From Rebecca billardiae RCC1528 (taxonomy: Eukaryota > Haptophyta): a stretch of 64,000 nt of DNA. Of this stretch, positions 19,168 to 29,780 are shown piece by piece. Both the position numbers and the translations under genes were made by a program. The stretch is from contig OZ251225.1 of the NCBI GenBank assembly GCA_965240325.2, forward strand, positions 2,542,001 through 2,606,000. The letters are read 5' to 3'. Each line of letters starts with the position of its first letter. The first letter of the stretch is position 1. A model generated the notes under the pieces. The model had not been told where the DNA came from, did no database searches, and saw only the letters and a list, made by a program, of their open reading frames with translations.

Positions 19168-20180
19168 ATTTAAAAGGTGCACGACTTACTTACTGATGTA
19201 CCGGTCCGTGTTCATTACTTACAACAAAACTTGCGATGCGGTACCACCCGGTCGGTACCCTCACTTTGCACGGAAAACCGTTGGCACCAATTGGGATCTG
19301 ACCGAAACTGTATTCCGTGGGATACTTACTGGAAGGCCATCAATCTTGTAGGAATCACCGGACTACGCGTGTCCTACCGGAAAACTCGCTCCGCTCGCAT
19401 TGGTTGTTCTTACCGAACACCAATGCGAGCGGGGCTCGCGATTATGTCGCACTATATATATATATATGTGACTGAGCACTGTGACTCGGCTCTGTCACTG
19501 ACCGGTCTGACGACGACTGCAGACAGTGCAGTCTGCAGTCGCAGACTCTGAGTCTGAGTCTCTGCCCGCCGCAGTGCCCGCACGCCCGCGCCGGACCGTG
19601 ACCGTCAGTAAGTAAGCCGTACTACCGACTCTGTACTCACCACACCACTCACCAGTGGCAGTGACCAGTCACCGTCACGAATTCGGAATATTGCGCCGCC
19701 TATACTCGTCGATTATTCGTCGTCATCACTCGACTACGCCGCGCCACGACCACGGTCTCACTGTGACGACCGGGCCGCTGATGCGGCGACGCCCATCACG
19801 CAGAGCCCCGTCGACGGTCACAGTGCCCGGCGCACTACCGGCTCGGCCTCGCCAGACGTGCTACAAGGATCGTGACTCGTCACTCGTAGTCGTACGAGTG
19901 AGGCGGCGCGGACGGGTCACGGGTCCGGCCCCGGCGACAGCTGGATCGGGATGCCGCCGCCGCCGTTGCCCCGGCCAGCGGCCAGCCGGCCATCAATCAC
20001 ACCCATCAGCCCAGTCGCCGCACTGCCCGTGGTGCCAACGGGACGACCGAATGCGTAGCCTGCCGACACCGCGGATGCGTGGCCGCTCGGCAGACGCTGT
20101 CACGATGCCTCAGGCGCAGTAGGTCGCCATCGGAGCACGCGCACATCCGCCGCGTGAGTGTGTGCTCGCCTGCTCGGCGC
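19168..20180. other. Intergenic, no gene seen
   Basis: Contains a short (TA)n at about 19453-19468 and otherwise unremarkable sequence up to the 3' end of the kinesin gene. Confidence 0.55.
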
Positions 20181-23100
20181 TCAGGTGCCACCCCCGCCGG
20201 CTCCGGCGAGCCGCCGCGCGCTCTGCAGGTTGACCTCGAACGCCTGCATCTGCTTCTGCTCCTCCGCTTGCAGCGCCTCCTGCAATCGGCCGAGGCCGGC
20301 GTGCAGCTGCTGCACGATCGAGTCGGCGCTGCCGTCCGAGTCGAACTCGCCCTTGAGCACGCGGAGCATGTCCTCGCGCTGCGCGACGACCGCCTCGTCC
20401 GTGCGCTCCCACGAGCCCATGAAGACCGGGTGGTGCGTGTCCTGCCGCCGCAGCATCTCCGAGCGCTTCTTCGGGTCGAGCGACGCCGCCTTCTCCTCCT
20501 CGCCGGGCGCGGGCTTGGCCGGCTCCGCGGGCGTGGCGGCCGAGCCGCCCATGCCGCCGAAGAAGGAGAACTTCTTCTTCTTCGGCGCGGCCGGGTTGGA
20601 CGAGGCCTGGCGCGACTGCGCGCCGCCGCCGCCGCCGCCGCCGCCGCCCGCCTCCTCCGCCGCCTCGATCCGCATCGCCGACTTCTTGGTCAGCTTGACC
20701 GGCGCGGCGAGCTCGAGGTTCTGCAGCTCCACCTCGATCGTGAACGTCACCGTGAACACGTTGCCCTCGGGCGTGAGCTCGTCGAGGATGGGCGGGCCGG
20801 AAAACCAGTTGGCGACAATGGTTGCGCTCGAGCCGTCGGGCAGCGCGGCTGTCGAGAGTACAGAGAGCGGCACCTGCCTGCTGTCCACCTCCGAGCCGTT
20901 CACGTCCTCGACCTTGGAGATCCACGCGCGCACGCACCGCTCGATCGGGTACTTCTGCGCCTGCCCCTGCGAGAGCTTGATCAGTAGCCGGCGCGCGCGG
21001 CCGTACTTGAGCGTGTACACGCCCTTAGCGATGCCCCACGGGTTGGTGCCGCCGTCATACTTGACCGCCTGGTACTGCTCCGAGCGCTCGGGCTGCGCGC
21101 GGCGGCGGCGGCGGGCGAGGCGCGCGGCGCGCGGCGCGCGGACGGCGCGTGAGCCACGGAGCGCACCGCCGCCGCGGCCTCTGCCGCGCCATCGCCGCCG
21201 CGGCCGCGGCCGCGCGCGCAGAGCGCCGCGCCGCGCCGCGCGCACCGTCGAGCACTCGTGCACATCGAGCGACACGAAAAAGTCAAAGACCTCGGGCGGC
21301 AGCTCGGCGCCATCGAACGGGTTGGCCGCAGCCTTGGCCGCCGCCGACTTGGGGGCCTCGAACACCAGGCCCTCCGTGATCGACTCCGGCTCGCCCCAGA
21401 CCTCCACCGTCAGGAAGTCGGTGCGGAAGTACTCGACCATGTCCGCGGTCACCACTGGGAAGAGCAGGTCGTCTCGGAAGTCGAACGTGGGCGCGGCCGT
21501 CTTGCCGTAGCACACGTCGGTCGTGCGCTCCTGCGCGGGGCGCGCGGGCGGAGCGGGCGTGGGCGTGGTCGCGGCCGCGTGGGCGCGCCGCGGCGCGGCG
21601 CGGCCGGTGCGCTCGGCCGCTCGGCGCGCGCGCGGCGCAGCACGACGGCGCGCGCGGCCGGCGCGCGCGTGCGGCCGGCCGCGCGCGCGCCCCCGCCCAG
21701 GCGCCGTGCGCGCGCGCACCTCCATGTCGAGTGTGTACTTGCAGAAGACGTTCGTGTTCTGCTCCTCCGGCAGCCCGCGCGCCTGCTGCACGCGCAGCAC
21801 GAGGTTGAGCGGCTCGCCCGCGAGCGCGCCAGGCTGCAGGATGGGCGCGGCGGGGGAGACGAAGTCCTCCTCAGTCGGCTGCAGCGAGCAGAGAAGCTCG
21901 CCCTTTGGCCGGCCGAGCGGGTCGAGCACGGTCAGCCAGTGCTGCGCGCGCAGCCGGTGCGTGAGCGGCGCGAGCGAGAGGTACGCGCGGCCGATCAGCA
22001 GCGGGTGCGGCGGCATGTAGAACGGGTCGGCGTCCGTGCCGGGCTCGGGCGACGTGTTGTGCTTCAGGTACGCGTAGTGCGCGTCACGGATGTTGTACAT
22101 GCGGTCGTTGAACTCCGACGCCGTCCACACCGTCTCGCGCTTCTGCCGCTCCTCCTGCCCGATCGTCGTGAGCACGACCTGCAGCTCGATGCTCTTGTGC
22201 AGCATCATCTCCTGCGCGGGCGAGAGCCCGGCCGTCTCGGGCACCTCCACCTGCACGCGCGGCTCAAGCTTCACCTTGCGACCCATGGCGTCGGCGATCA
22301 CGTTGGCCTCGTTGATCGTCGGCATCAGCGAGCGGAGCTCCTGCTCGACGCGCTCGAGCTCGGCGCGGAACGCGTCGACGTGCGCGTCGATGCCCGCCTG
22401 CATGCCCTCGAGCTTCTCGGCGCGCGCGCGGATCGCGGCGAGCTCCGCCTCCTTGCGCGTGAGCTCCTGCTCACGCGCACGCTGCGACTCGGCCTCCTCC
22501 GCCTTGAGCGAGCTGAGCATCGCCTTTCGGTCCTCCTCGAGGCGCGCCTGCGCGTTCTGCTTCTCCTGCTCGAGCTGCGCCGACATCTTGGAGATCCGGT
22601 CCTCCATCGCCTTGCGCTCGCGCTGCACCTCCTCCTCCACCTTGACGTTGATGGCCTTGCCCAGCGCGTCGCCCAGCTCCTGCTGAGCCATCGACCAGTC
22701 GATCACGCCTCCCGAGAGGTCGACCGCCTCGGCGCCGCCCTCGCGCCGCTTGCGCTCGGCGTCCACCGGGTGCACCAGCCGGAAGACCTGCCGCGCGCCG
22801 AAGATGACGCGGTCCGAGTGCCGCAGCGTCACCGAGTCCTTCAGGTTCTGCCCGTTCACGAACGAGCCGCCGCCCGGCAGCGGCGAGAGCGTGACGCCGC
22901 CGCCGTTCGCCTCGTCCTGCACGTCGATCGTGGCGTGGCGCTTTGCGATTCCCGGGCCCTCGAGCACGACGTCGCACGCGTTGCCGTCGTACCCGACGGT
23001 CGTCTTGCCTGCGCGGCGGCGGCGGCCGCGGCGGTGGGCACACGGCGGGGAGGTTCAGCCCAAGCGGGGCGCTGGCGCGACGGTGCGCGGCGCGTGGCGC

Positions 23101-25799
23101 CCGCCCTCCCACTCCGCGCCCGCGCGCACGGCACGGCCAAAGCGCCCGCGCGCGCCGTGCTCCCGTCCCCGCCCCGCCCCTCGGCATCCCGGCCGTCCGC
23201 ACGCGTCCGCGCTCCGCCCGCGGCTGGGGTGCGCGCGGAGGGCTTGCGCGATGCGCCCGACGGCCGCCGCTCCACGCGGCGCAGGCAGCGCGGCGCACCG
23301 GGCTTGAGGAAGTAGAGAAGCTGGCCGTTGAGGTTTGGGTCCTCGTTCAGGTTGACGAGGTGCGGCGTGCGCTCGTCGACGCCCTCCTCGATCTTGCCGA
23401 GGCCGAGCTTGTCGAGCACCGCCTGCCGCTTGGCCTCGAGCTCCTTCGCCTCGCTCAGCTTGTCGTCCCACGAGCGCTCCAGGTTCTGCAGCGCGCGCTC
23501 GTTCGCCTCCATCTGCTCCTTGAGCATCTGCTTGGACTTCTCCTCCGCCTTGACGCGCGTCGCGACCACGTTGAACTGCCGCGTGAAGTCCACCGCCTTC
23601 GCCTTGTCGCCGAGCGACTTGGCCTCCTCCGCCTTGCGCTGCAGGTCGTCCATCAGCTGCTGCTTCTCCTCCGCCGTCTTGCTCTTCAGCGCCTCCAGCT
23701 CCGCCGACTGCTCCTCCGCCAGCGCCTTGACGGTCCGCAGCTCCTCGAGCGCAGAGTCTGCGGTCGTGCGCGCCGCGTCCGCGGACGAGAGCGCGTTCTT
23801 CTCGTCGGAGATGCGCGCCTCGAGCGCGGAGCGAGCCGCCGCCGCCTCGCGCCGCGCCTCCTGCACGCGCTGGAAGTACACCAGCCGCAGCGCGACGATC
23901 TCCGGCCCGTTCGGCCCCGCCGCCTCGGTGAGCTGCTTGCGCGCCGCCGCCTGGCCAAGGCTCGTGCTTGCCTCGTCGACCATCGACGACACCTGCGCGG
24001 AGAGCTGGTCGACCTGCACGCGGCCGGCGGCGCGGAGCTCGGCGAGCAGCGCCTCGCGCACGGCCGCCACGTCCGCAAAGTTGAGCCCGCCCGCCTCGCC
24101 GCGCTGCAGCTTGAGCGCGAGCGCGGCCGCGCCGTCCGCGACCGCGGCGCCGTTGCCGCCTTTTTGGATCAGCGCCTCGAGCTCGGCCGTGAGCGTCTTC
24201 GCCTCCTTCTCGGCGGCCTCCTGCTCGGCGGGGCTGCCGAGCGTGGCGGCCTTCTCCTGCGCGGCCGCCGCCTCCGGGTCCGCCGCCGCGAGCGCCGCCG
24301 GGTCGGGCGGCATCCCCGCCGCGCCGAGCAGCGCCTCGAGCTGGCTGAGCCGTTTGGTCGCGGCGTCCAGCTCCTGCTTTGCGCCCGCGGCCGCCTTGCG
24401 CGCGGCGGCCGCCTCCTCCTCGGCGAGGCGCGCGGCCTCCTTCGCGGCCTCGGCGACCTCGTTGGACGTCTCGGGCGAGCCGCCACTCAGCGCCGCGGCC
24501 ACGTCGCCGCCCTGCCCGCTCATCGCCTTCTTCAGCCGCTCGTTCTCCTCGCGCAGCTCGCGGATGAGCTTCTCGGTCGGGTCCTCGTTCTTAATCGCGC
24601 TCGTCTTGATCTTCTTGGCGTTGTTGGCGTAGCGGAGGGTGGAGAGGGTCTCCTCGTAGTTGATGTCGGCGGGCGAGAGCGCCGCCACCATCACCGTCTT
24701 CGAGTTGCCACCGAGCGCCGACTGCAGCAGCCGCGTCAGCACCGAGTTGCGGTACGGCACGAACGTCTTCTTCTTCGGGTTGCCAGAGTTCTCCGCGAGC
24801 GCGGTGATCACCTGGCCGAGCGCGGTGAGCGACGAGTTGATGGCGGCGCCCTCCTTGAGGCGGTCGCCCGTCGCGCCCGTCGACTCGGCGCGCTCCGAGC
24901 CCGCCAGGTCCACCAGGTTGATCACCGACTTGGTCTCCGACTTCTTGGGGCCGAGCGAGGCGAGCTGCTTGAACGCGATCGCAAACACCGTGTGCGCACG
25001 CGACGAGGTCGCGTTCATGTTGGTCGCGCCGATGGTGCGGTGCGTGGTGCCGACCTCCATCTGCCGCTCGATCGCCTTGTACGACTTCACCGCCACCGTC
25101 GTGAGGTGCTCCACGTACACGCCGAGCTGCTTCGTCTCGCGGATCTTGAGCTTGTCCGACTTGGTCGGGTCGAGCAGGTCGCGCATCTTCTCGTTGTAGA
25201 TCTCCATCATCGACACCTCGACCTGGAACTCCTTGTCCGCGCTCTGCTGCGCGGTGATGCGCTCGAACATCTCGGAGCAGGTGAGCGGGATCACCCCCTT
25301 GTTCGTGCCGTACCCCACGATCGAGTACGACTTGCCCGAGCCCGTCTGCCCGTACGCAAACACGCACGAGTGGTACCCGTTCCACGCGTTCTCGAGGACG
25401 CCCATGCCGAGGTCGGACATCACCTTGGCCTGGTCGGCGTACTTCGAGCCGGGCTCGGCCTCGAGGTAGCCGTCATCGCGCTCGGTGAAGCCGTCGTGCG
25501 ACCAGTACGAGTAGTCGAACGAGAAGTCCTGCGCGCCCGCCATGCGTGCCGATGGGAGCGCGCGCCGACACGTCAGGCGCATTCGCCTCGCACGCGCCGG
25601 GCAGACAGCGCAGGGCACGGCGGGCGGCGAGCGGAGGGCGGGAGATGCAGTGGCGCGTGCGTACCTTGGGCTTCCCGTTCTCCGGGTTGGTGATGGTGGT
25701 CTTCTGACCCTGCATGTCGATGATGAGCGTCGCATTGCGCTCCTTCTCGCGCCCGTTGAAGGGGCGCACGCGCACGGCGACCTTGACAGCCTCAGCCAT
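20181..25799 (-). CDS. Kinesin-3 (KIF1-like) motor with FHA domain, 5 exons
   Basis: Microtubule plus-end motor. Exons are 25799-25665, 25528-23299, 23008-21720, 21530-21246 and 21092-20181. Introns are 136, 290, 189 and 153 nt, all GT-AG, and phases close to a single frame of 1616 residues. Motor domain at about 1-355: P-loop GQTGSGKS at 105-112, switch [14 protein letters not shown] near 215-227, switch [13 protein letters not shown] near 250-259. A long coiled-coil region at about 380-770 is followed by an FHA domain at about 780-880. That domain is rebuilt across the second intron (LYFLKPG joined to KTTVGYDGN) and contains [11 protein letters not shown] and the SFVNG loop. More coiled coil and C2/KIF1B-like segments follow. 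FHA after the motor is diagnostic of kinesin-3, which carries vesicles or ciliary cargo. No PH domain was seen at the C-terminus. Confidence 0.9.
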
Positions 25800-26371
25800 G
25801 GCTCAGGGCACCGGGGCAAGAGTGAGCACGAGCAGTATCCACGCGTCGAGCCCACCAGGCGGATTGCTCGCCCAGCCGGTCGTGCACACCGAGGCTGCGA
25901 GAGCCGAGAGCGGCCGTGTGCTGGTTTCCCCCGCCGCGACGCGAGCGGCTTCGACCCTGTGTTACTGCGCGCTCAGCGAGTGGAGTGAAACCGAATCGCA
26001 CGATTCACGATGGCGCCGATTGATTTCCAGATTGTGCGGGTAGATCGTAGCTTGTCTTTGGTTGTGCGATACAATGTGCCCGAAGTAACGGCGGGTTTAC
26101 GCGCGCTCAAAAAGCCAGCCAGCGCCGCTGCGGAGGTCGGAGGATGCACGCACTACGGGCTGCATGAGCGCATGACGACGGCCGACGGGGAGTAGTACAG
26201 TAACACGAGCATAAAAGTATACAATCGTCTAACGTAGCCGTCTGTCCAACTGGCCCGGCGATGGCCTTACGTGTGACAGGCGTCGGATCGTCAATCCCGT
26301 CCGGAATCCGCCAGCCCGCCAGGCAGCAGGCTTCGGATGGCAAGTGCGTGCAGTGACCTGCCACGATGGCC
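25800..26371. other. Intergenic: kinesin promoter side and MDR 3' side
   Basis: No gene seen. Upstream of the kinesin start and downstream of the MDR gene stop; both genes are on the minus strand. Confidence 0.55.
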
Positions 26372-27469
26372 CTATTCCTCCTCGTCGTCCGGCCTCTCGA
26401 CCTGCACGAGCTGTTTCCCCACATTGTCGCCGCGGAGCACGCGCTCGAGCGCGCGCGGCGCACTGTCGAGCCCGATAGCCGTCTGCTCGCGATGCGCCAG
26501 CCTGCCGTCGCGGAACCATCCGCGCAGGTCGTCTAGCATCTGGTCAAAGGTATCGGCGTGGTCCAGCACGAGGAAGCCCTCCACGCGCGCGCGCTTCAGC
26601 AGGAGCTGGCGGTTGGGCCGCGGGCCACCTGGCGGCGACAACGCCATGGGCCGGCCGATCTCAGCGACCGCGCCGCAGAGCGCGACGCGCCCGCCGATGT
26701 TGAGCGCCGCGAGTGCCGCGTCGAACTGCTCGCCGCCGACGTTGTCCAGCACGCAGTCCACGCCGTCGGGCGCCGCCTCGGCGATTGCCGCCGCCAGGTC
26801 GGGGCTCGTGCGGTAGTTGATCGCGGCGTCGTAGCCATACGCGCCGGTGCAGAGCGCGGCCTTCTCGTCCGAGCCGCACACGCCGACCGTTCGCGCGCAC
26901 CCGGCGAGCTTGGCAATCTGACCGGCTGCAGAGCCGACGGCTCCGGCGGCGGAGGTGACGAGCATGGTCTCGCCTGGACGGGGCGCGCAGACGCGCTTCA
27001 CCCCGACGTACGCTGCCAGCCCGCTGTGCCCGAGCACTCCGAGCGCAGTCGAGCTCGGCTCCGGGAGCCGTGGGTCGAGCTTGCGCCACACGGCCGCGCG
27101 GCCGACCAGCGCGTACTCCTGCCAGCCGAGCCAACCGACGACGCGCTCGCCCGCCTCGATCCCGGGGAGGCGCGACGCGACGACCGTCCCCACGCCGATC
27201 GCGCGCATCACGCCGCCGAGCGGCACCGCGGGCATGTGGCCTGGCTCCGTCGCGATGTGCGACGCCTGGCCCGGGTCGATCGACAGGACCTCCACGCGCA
27301 CAAGTGCGTGGTCGTCGCGCATGGTGGGCATGGGGGAGTCGACCGCCTCGAAGAGGCGCTGCGTGACCGCAGGGGTGGGCCGTGCGCGCAGCAAGAGCTG
27401 CCGATTGAGCACGGGGCCGGCCATCGACCACACATGCCGCCGAATGACGCGCGCGACGGGCGGCGCCAT
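26372..27469 (-). CDS. MDR-family NADP-dependent oxidoreductase (CurA / prostaglandin-reductase-like)
   Basis: Zinc-independent medium-chain reductase of 365 residues, or 350 if translation begins at the second ATG at 27424. The second start gives MAGPVLNRQLLLRARP, matching the usual N-terminus of CurA/leukotriene-B4-dehydrogenase-type enzymes. Other motifs: VLSIDPGQASHI, then the dinucleotide-binding MLVTSAAGAVGSAAGQIAKL with a GxVGxxxGQ-type loop, DCVLDNVGGEQFDAALAAL, GGRVALCGAVAEI and KRARVEGFLVLDH. Likely reduces alkenals or enones with NADPH in the cytosol. Catalytic zinc ligands are absent, as expected. A nested mobile element begins only 17 bp upstream of the first ATG. Confidence 0.85.
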   Translation of the reverse strand: MAPPVARVIRRHVWSMAGPVLNRQLLLRARPTPAVTQRLFEAVDSPMPTMRDDHALVRVEVLSIDPGQASHIATEPGHMPAVPLGGVMRAIGVGTVVASRLPGIEAGERVVGWLGWQEYALVGRAAVWRKLDPRLPEPSSTALGVLGHSGLAAYVGVKRVCAPRPGETMLVTSAAGAVGSAAGQIAKLAGCARTVGVCGSDEKAALCTGAYGYDAAINYRTSPDLAAAIAEAAPDGVDCVLDNVGGEQFDAALAALNIGGRVALCGAVAEIGRPMALSPPGGPRPNRQLLLKRARVEGFLVLDHADTFDQMLDDLRGWFRDGRLAHREQTAIGLDSAPRALERVLRGDNVGKQLVQVERPDDEEE

Positions 27470-27486
27470 CCCTCCAACTTGCCAGT

Positions 27487-29032
27487 ATTGACCAAGGGCG
27501 CGAAAGGGGGTCGCTCGCTACAGGGGGGTCCAGATGGTGGGCCCCACTTTGGCGGTGGCTGGCCAGGTAGTGCGGCACGTCCGTGCCTCTGGACGGGCAT
27601 TGAGCGGTGGCGAGGTCGCCAAATGGCGTGGCGTGGTCCCAGACAAGGTTGTTACTAGTCCTGATCAGCTTGCTAGCCATGCCGGTCGTTGATCACCCTG
27701 CCGTTGACAGGCGCGCACACGCTAAACGTATTCGCACGGCAGCCGTGTCGGACGGCGGTCGCACGACTACCGCGCAGCCAACCTTGCTCGTCCGATCCAC
27801 GGCTTGTAGGGTCAGATGGACCATTGCCAGGCATGCACCGTCGCAATGCATGCTCCAGAGGGCAGTATGACCGTCAGAACGGTGATCCTGGCCGCTACCT
27901 GCCCATCCTTCTCATGCGCAACCTCACCGGCGCGCCGGTCGTACGGGGTCGTGGACGTGGACGTGAGAGTGGTCGAAAAGTCGGAAGGGAAGCTGTCACT
28001 CACGCACACGCGCTCGTACGGCGACGCCGACCTGCCTACGCCACGCCCCAGTGACCGGGCCGTGGCGCTGGGGCCTTAGATCGCGTTGGGACGGGCATTC
28101 ACGCCCGCCATGGCTTCCCTTCCGAAGTGGGAAACTTCATCTGGCCCCCCCTGTAAGCCCCACCCGCGCCGGCCAGCATGGCTGCCTGGCAGGCGGCGGC
28201 GTGCTCAAGCGAGCCGTAAGCCGGGAATTCACGCGCTGGCGGTGCGGTTTTGGCGGCGCAGGTGGCCTCGCGGGTCGCCTGCAGGTATGCTCAGAGCCTT
28301 AGGACAGCTTGGTGGCCCGCAACCCCAGGCTCCTTGTCGCTGCTTGCCGACTGCAAGCGATCACGCGTCGACCGTGCAATCCCGCGTGCACGCGGCCCAA
28401 CGTAGGGTGCTGCACATGCCAGCAGATGGTGAAGGGGGGTCGCCCGCCGCGCAGACGTCCTCGGAGAGGACGTCGACCCCCGTGCGTCGCCTCGATCCCG
28501 ACCTCTCCAGCCCAGGCTTGCGTGCTCCCTAATGCAATGACATACGAACAACCATAGGCATTTCAAAATGTTATCTCGACTTTTGGGCTAGAACTTCACA
28601 TTGTCCGTGTCTCTCTGGGCAGCAGGCCTTCAGCGACTCCTTGCGGGACAACGCCCAATCAAGGCGACGCACGGGGGTCGATGTCCTCTCCGAGGACGTC
28701 TGCGTGGCGGGCGACCCCCCTTCACCATCTGCTGGCATGTGCAGCACCCTACGTTGGGCCGCGTGCAACGCGGGACCGCACGGTCGACGCGTGATCGCTT
28801 GCAGTCGGCAAGCAGCGACAAGGAGCCGGGGTTGCGGGCCACCAAGCTGTCCTAAGGCTCTGAGCATACCTGCAGATGACCTGTGAGGCCCCCTGCGCCG
28901 CCAAAACCGCACCGCCAGCGCGTGGATTCCCGGCCTACGGCTCGCTTGAACACGCCGCCGCCGGCCAGGCAGCCATGCTGGCCGGAGCGGGTGGGGCTTA
29001 GCGAGCGACCCCCTTTCGCGCCCTTGGTCAAT
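27487..29032. mobile_element. Fold-back element with 375-bp inverted arms
   Basis: The left arm (27487-27520 plus 28156-28496, i.e. 34 + 341 bp) and right arm (28658-29032, 375 bp) are near-identical inverted copies with scattered substitutions. The ends read ATTGACCAAGGGCGCGAAAG. A 161-bp spacer (28497-28657) separates the arms. The arms are equal in length only after removal of the nested 27521-28153 element and one TA. No transposase frame, so non-autonomous. The target duplication of the outer element is uncertain. Confidence 0.85.
27521..28153. mobile_element. Nested 633-bp TIR element with TA target duplication
   Basis: Starts CAGGGGGGTCCAGATG and ends as the complement of CAGGGGGGGCCAGATG, with a further matching CCCACTT a few bases in, giving imperfect terminal inverted repeats of about 35 bp. 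It is flanked by TA at 27519-27520 and 28154-28155. The uninterrupted sequence (GTCGCTCGCTAAGCCCC) is preserved in the opposite arm of the host fold-back element, so insertion and TA duplication are directly visible. No transposase; MITE-like, Tc1/mariner-type signature. Confidence 0.88.
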
Positions 29033-29780
29033 TATCATCCGCCTGGCGGGGGTACAGTTTATTTGTTTTAACGCGTGCGTAAGGGCTCAGGCGCGCAGGC
29101 GAGATTACAGTTTACTGAAGAATAAGTCTGAGTGTCAGACACTTGACAGACTGAATAAGAGACGCAGACAGCTCAGGCCGGCGAGAAATCGTGCGACGAC
29201 GATCTAATCCGCGCGGAAAACGGATGATATGATAGTCATGTGAATAATAATGGCTCTTCGCGCCTGGCGGGGGCGCTCTGGCCTAGCTGCGGGCTCTTGG
29301 GGGAGATCATCGGCATCGCCCGGCGTTGCCGTTGGGCCCGCGTACTCGTACTCGTACTCGTAAGTCGTAGGCCGTACATGGCCTATATCACTATGCCAGC
29401 GGCCAGGGCCGGCGCGCGAGCGTCGGGCGGTCAGCTTGGATGCACAGTGCCGTTCGTCACGGCAACGCTGAACGTCCCGGGCCACCGCGCAGGCGCTCTG
29501 CGCACATCAGCCTGATTCCAAACGGCCGAGCGGCCGCTCGACGCTGACTGAGCCCGCGACGCCGACTGCAGAGTGCAGGCGACTGCTGACCGGGTCCGGG
29601 CCGACATTATAATTCGGTCCGGCCGGCTCCCGGCTCGGATTGTGCGAGACGTGGCTGCCACGGGACGACGAGTGCCCGGTGTGGTCGTGTGGGATGGCGC
29701 GCGGTCGGGATGTGCGTAGTCACAGACCCTGTTCGGCTTAGCACGACTGCGAAGAGTCACGCGGCGATGCCGGCGGGCGC
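29033..29780. other. Intergenic, holds one dispersed repeat copy
   Basis: No gene seen. Contains the dispersed repeat at 29104-29190 and a short CGTACT tandem run near 29340-29360. Confidence 0.55.
29104..29190 (+). repeat. Dispersed repeat, copy 1
   Basis: TACAGTTTACTGAAGAATAA followed, after a short insertion, by GAATAAGAGACGCAGACAGC and CTCAGGCCGGCGAG. Related copies lie at 40943-40996 and 59822-59876. Confidence 0.7.

Noticed and set aside
21258-25693. Two long plus-strand open frames opposite the kinesin gene
   Set aside because: Antisense shadows rich in Arg, Leu and Gly; the minus strand has motor and FHA motifs and consistent splice sites.
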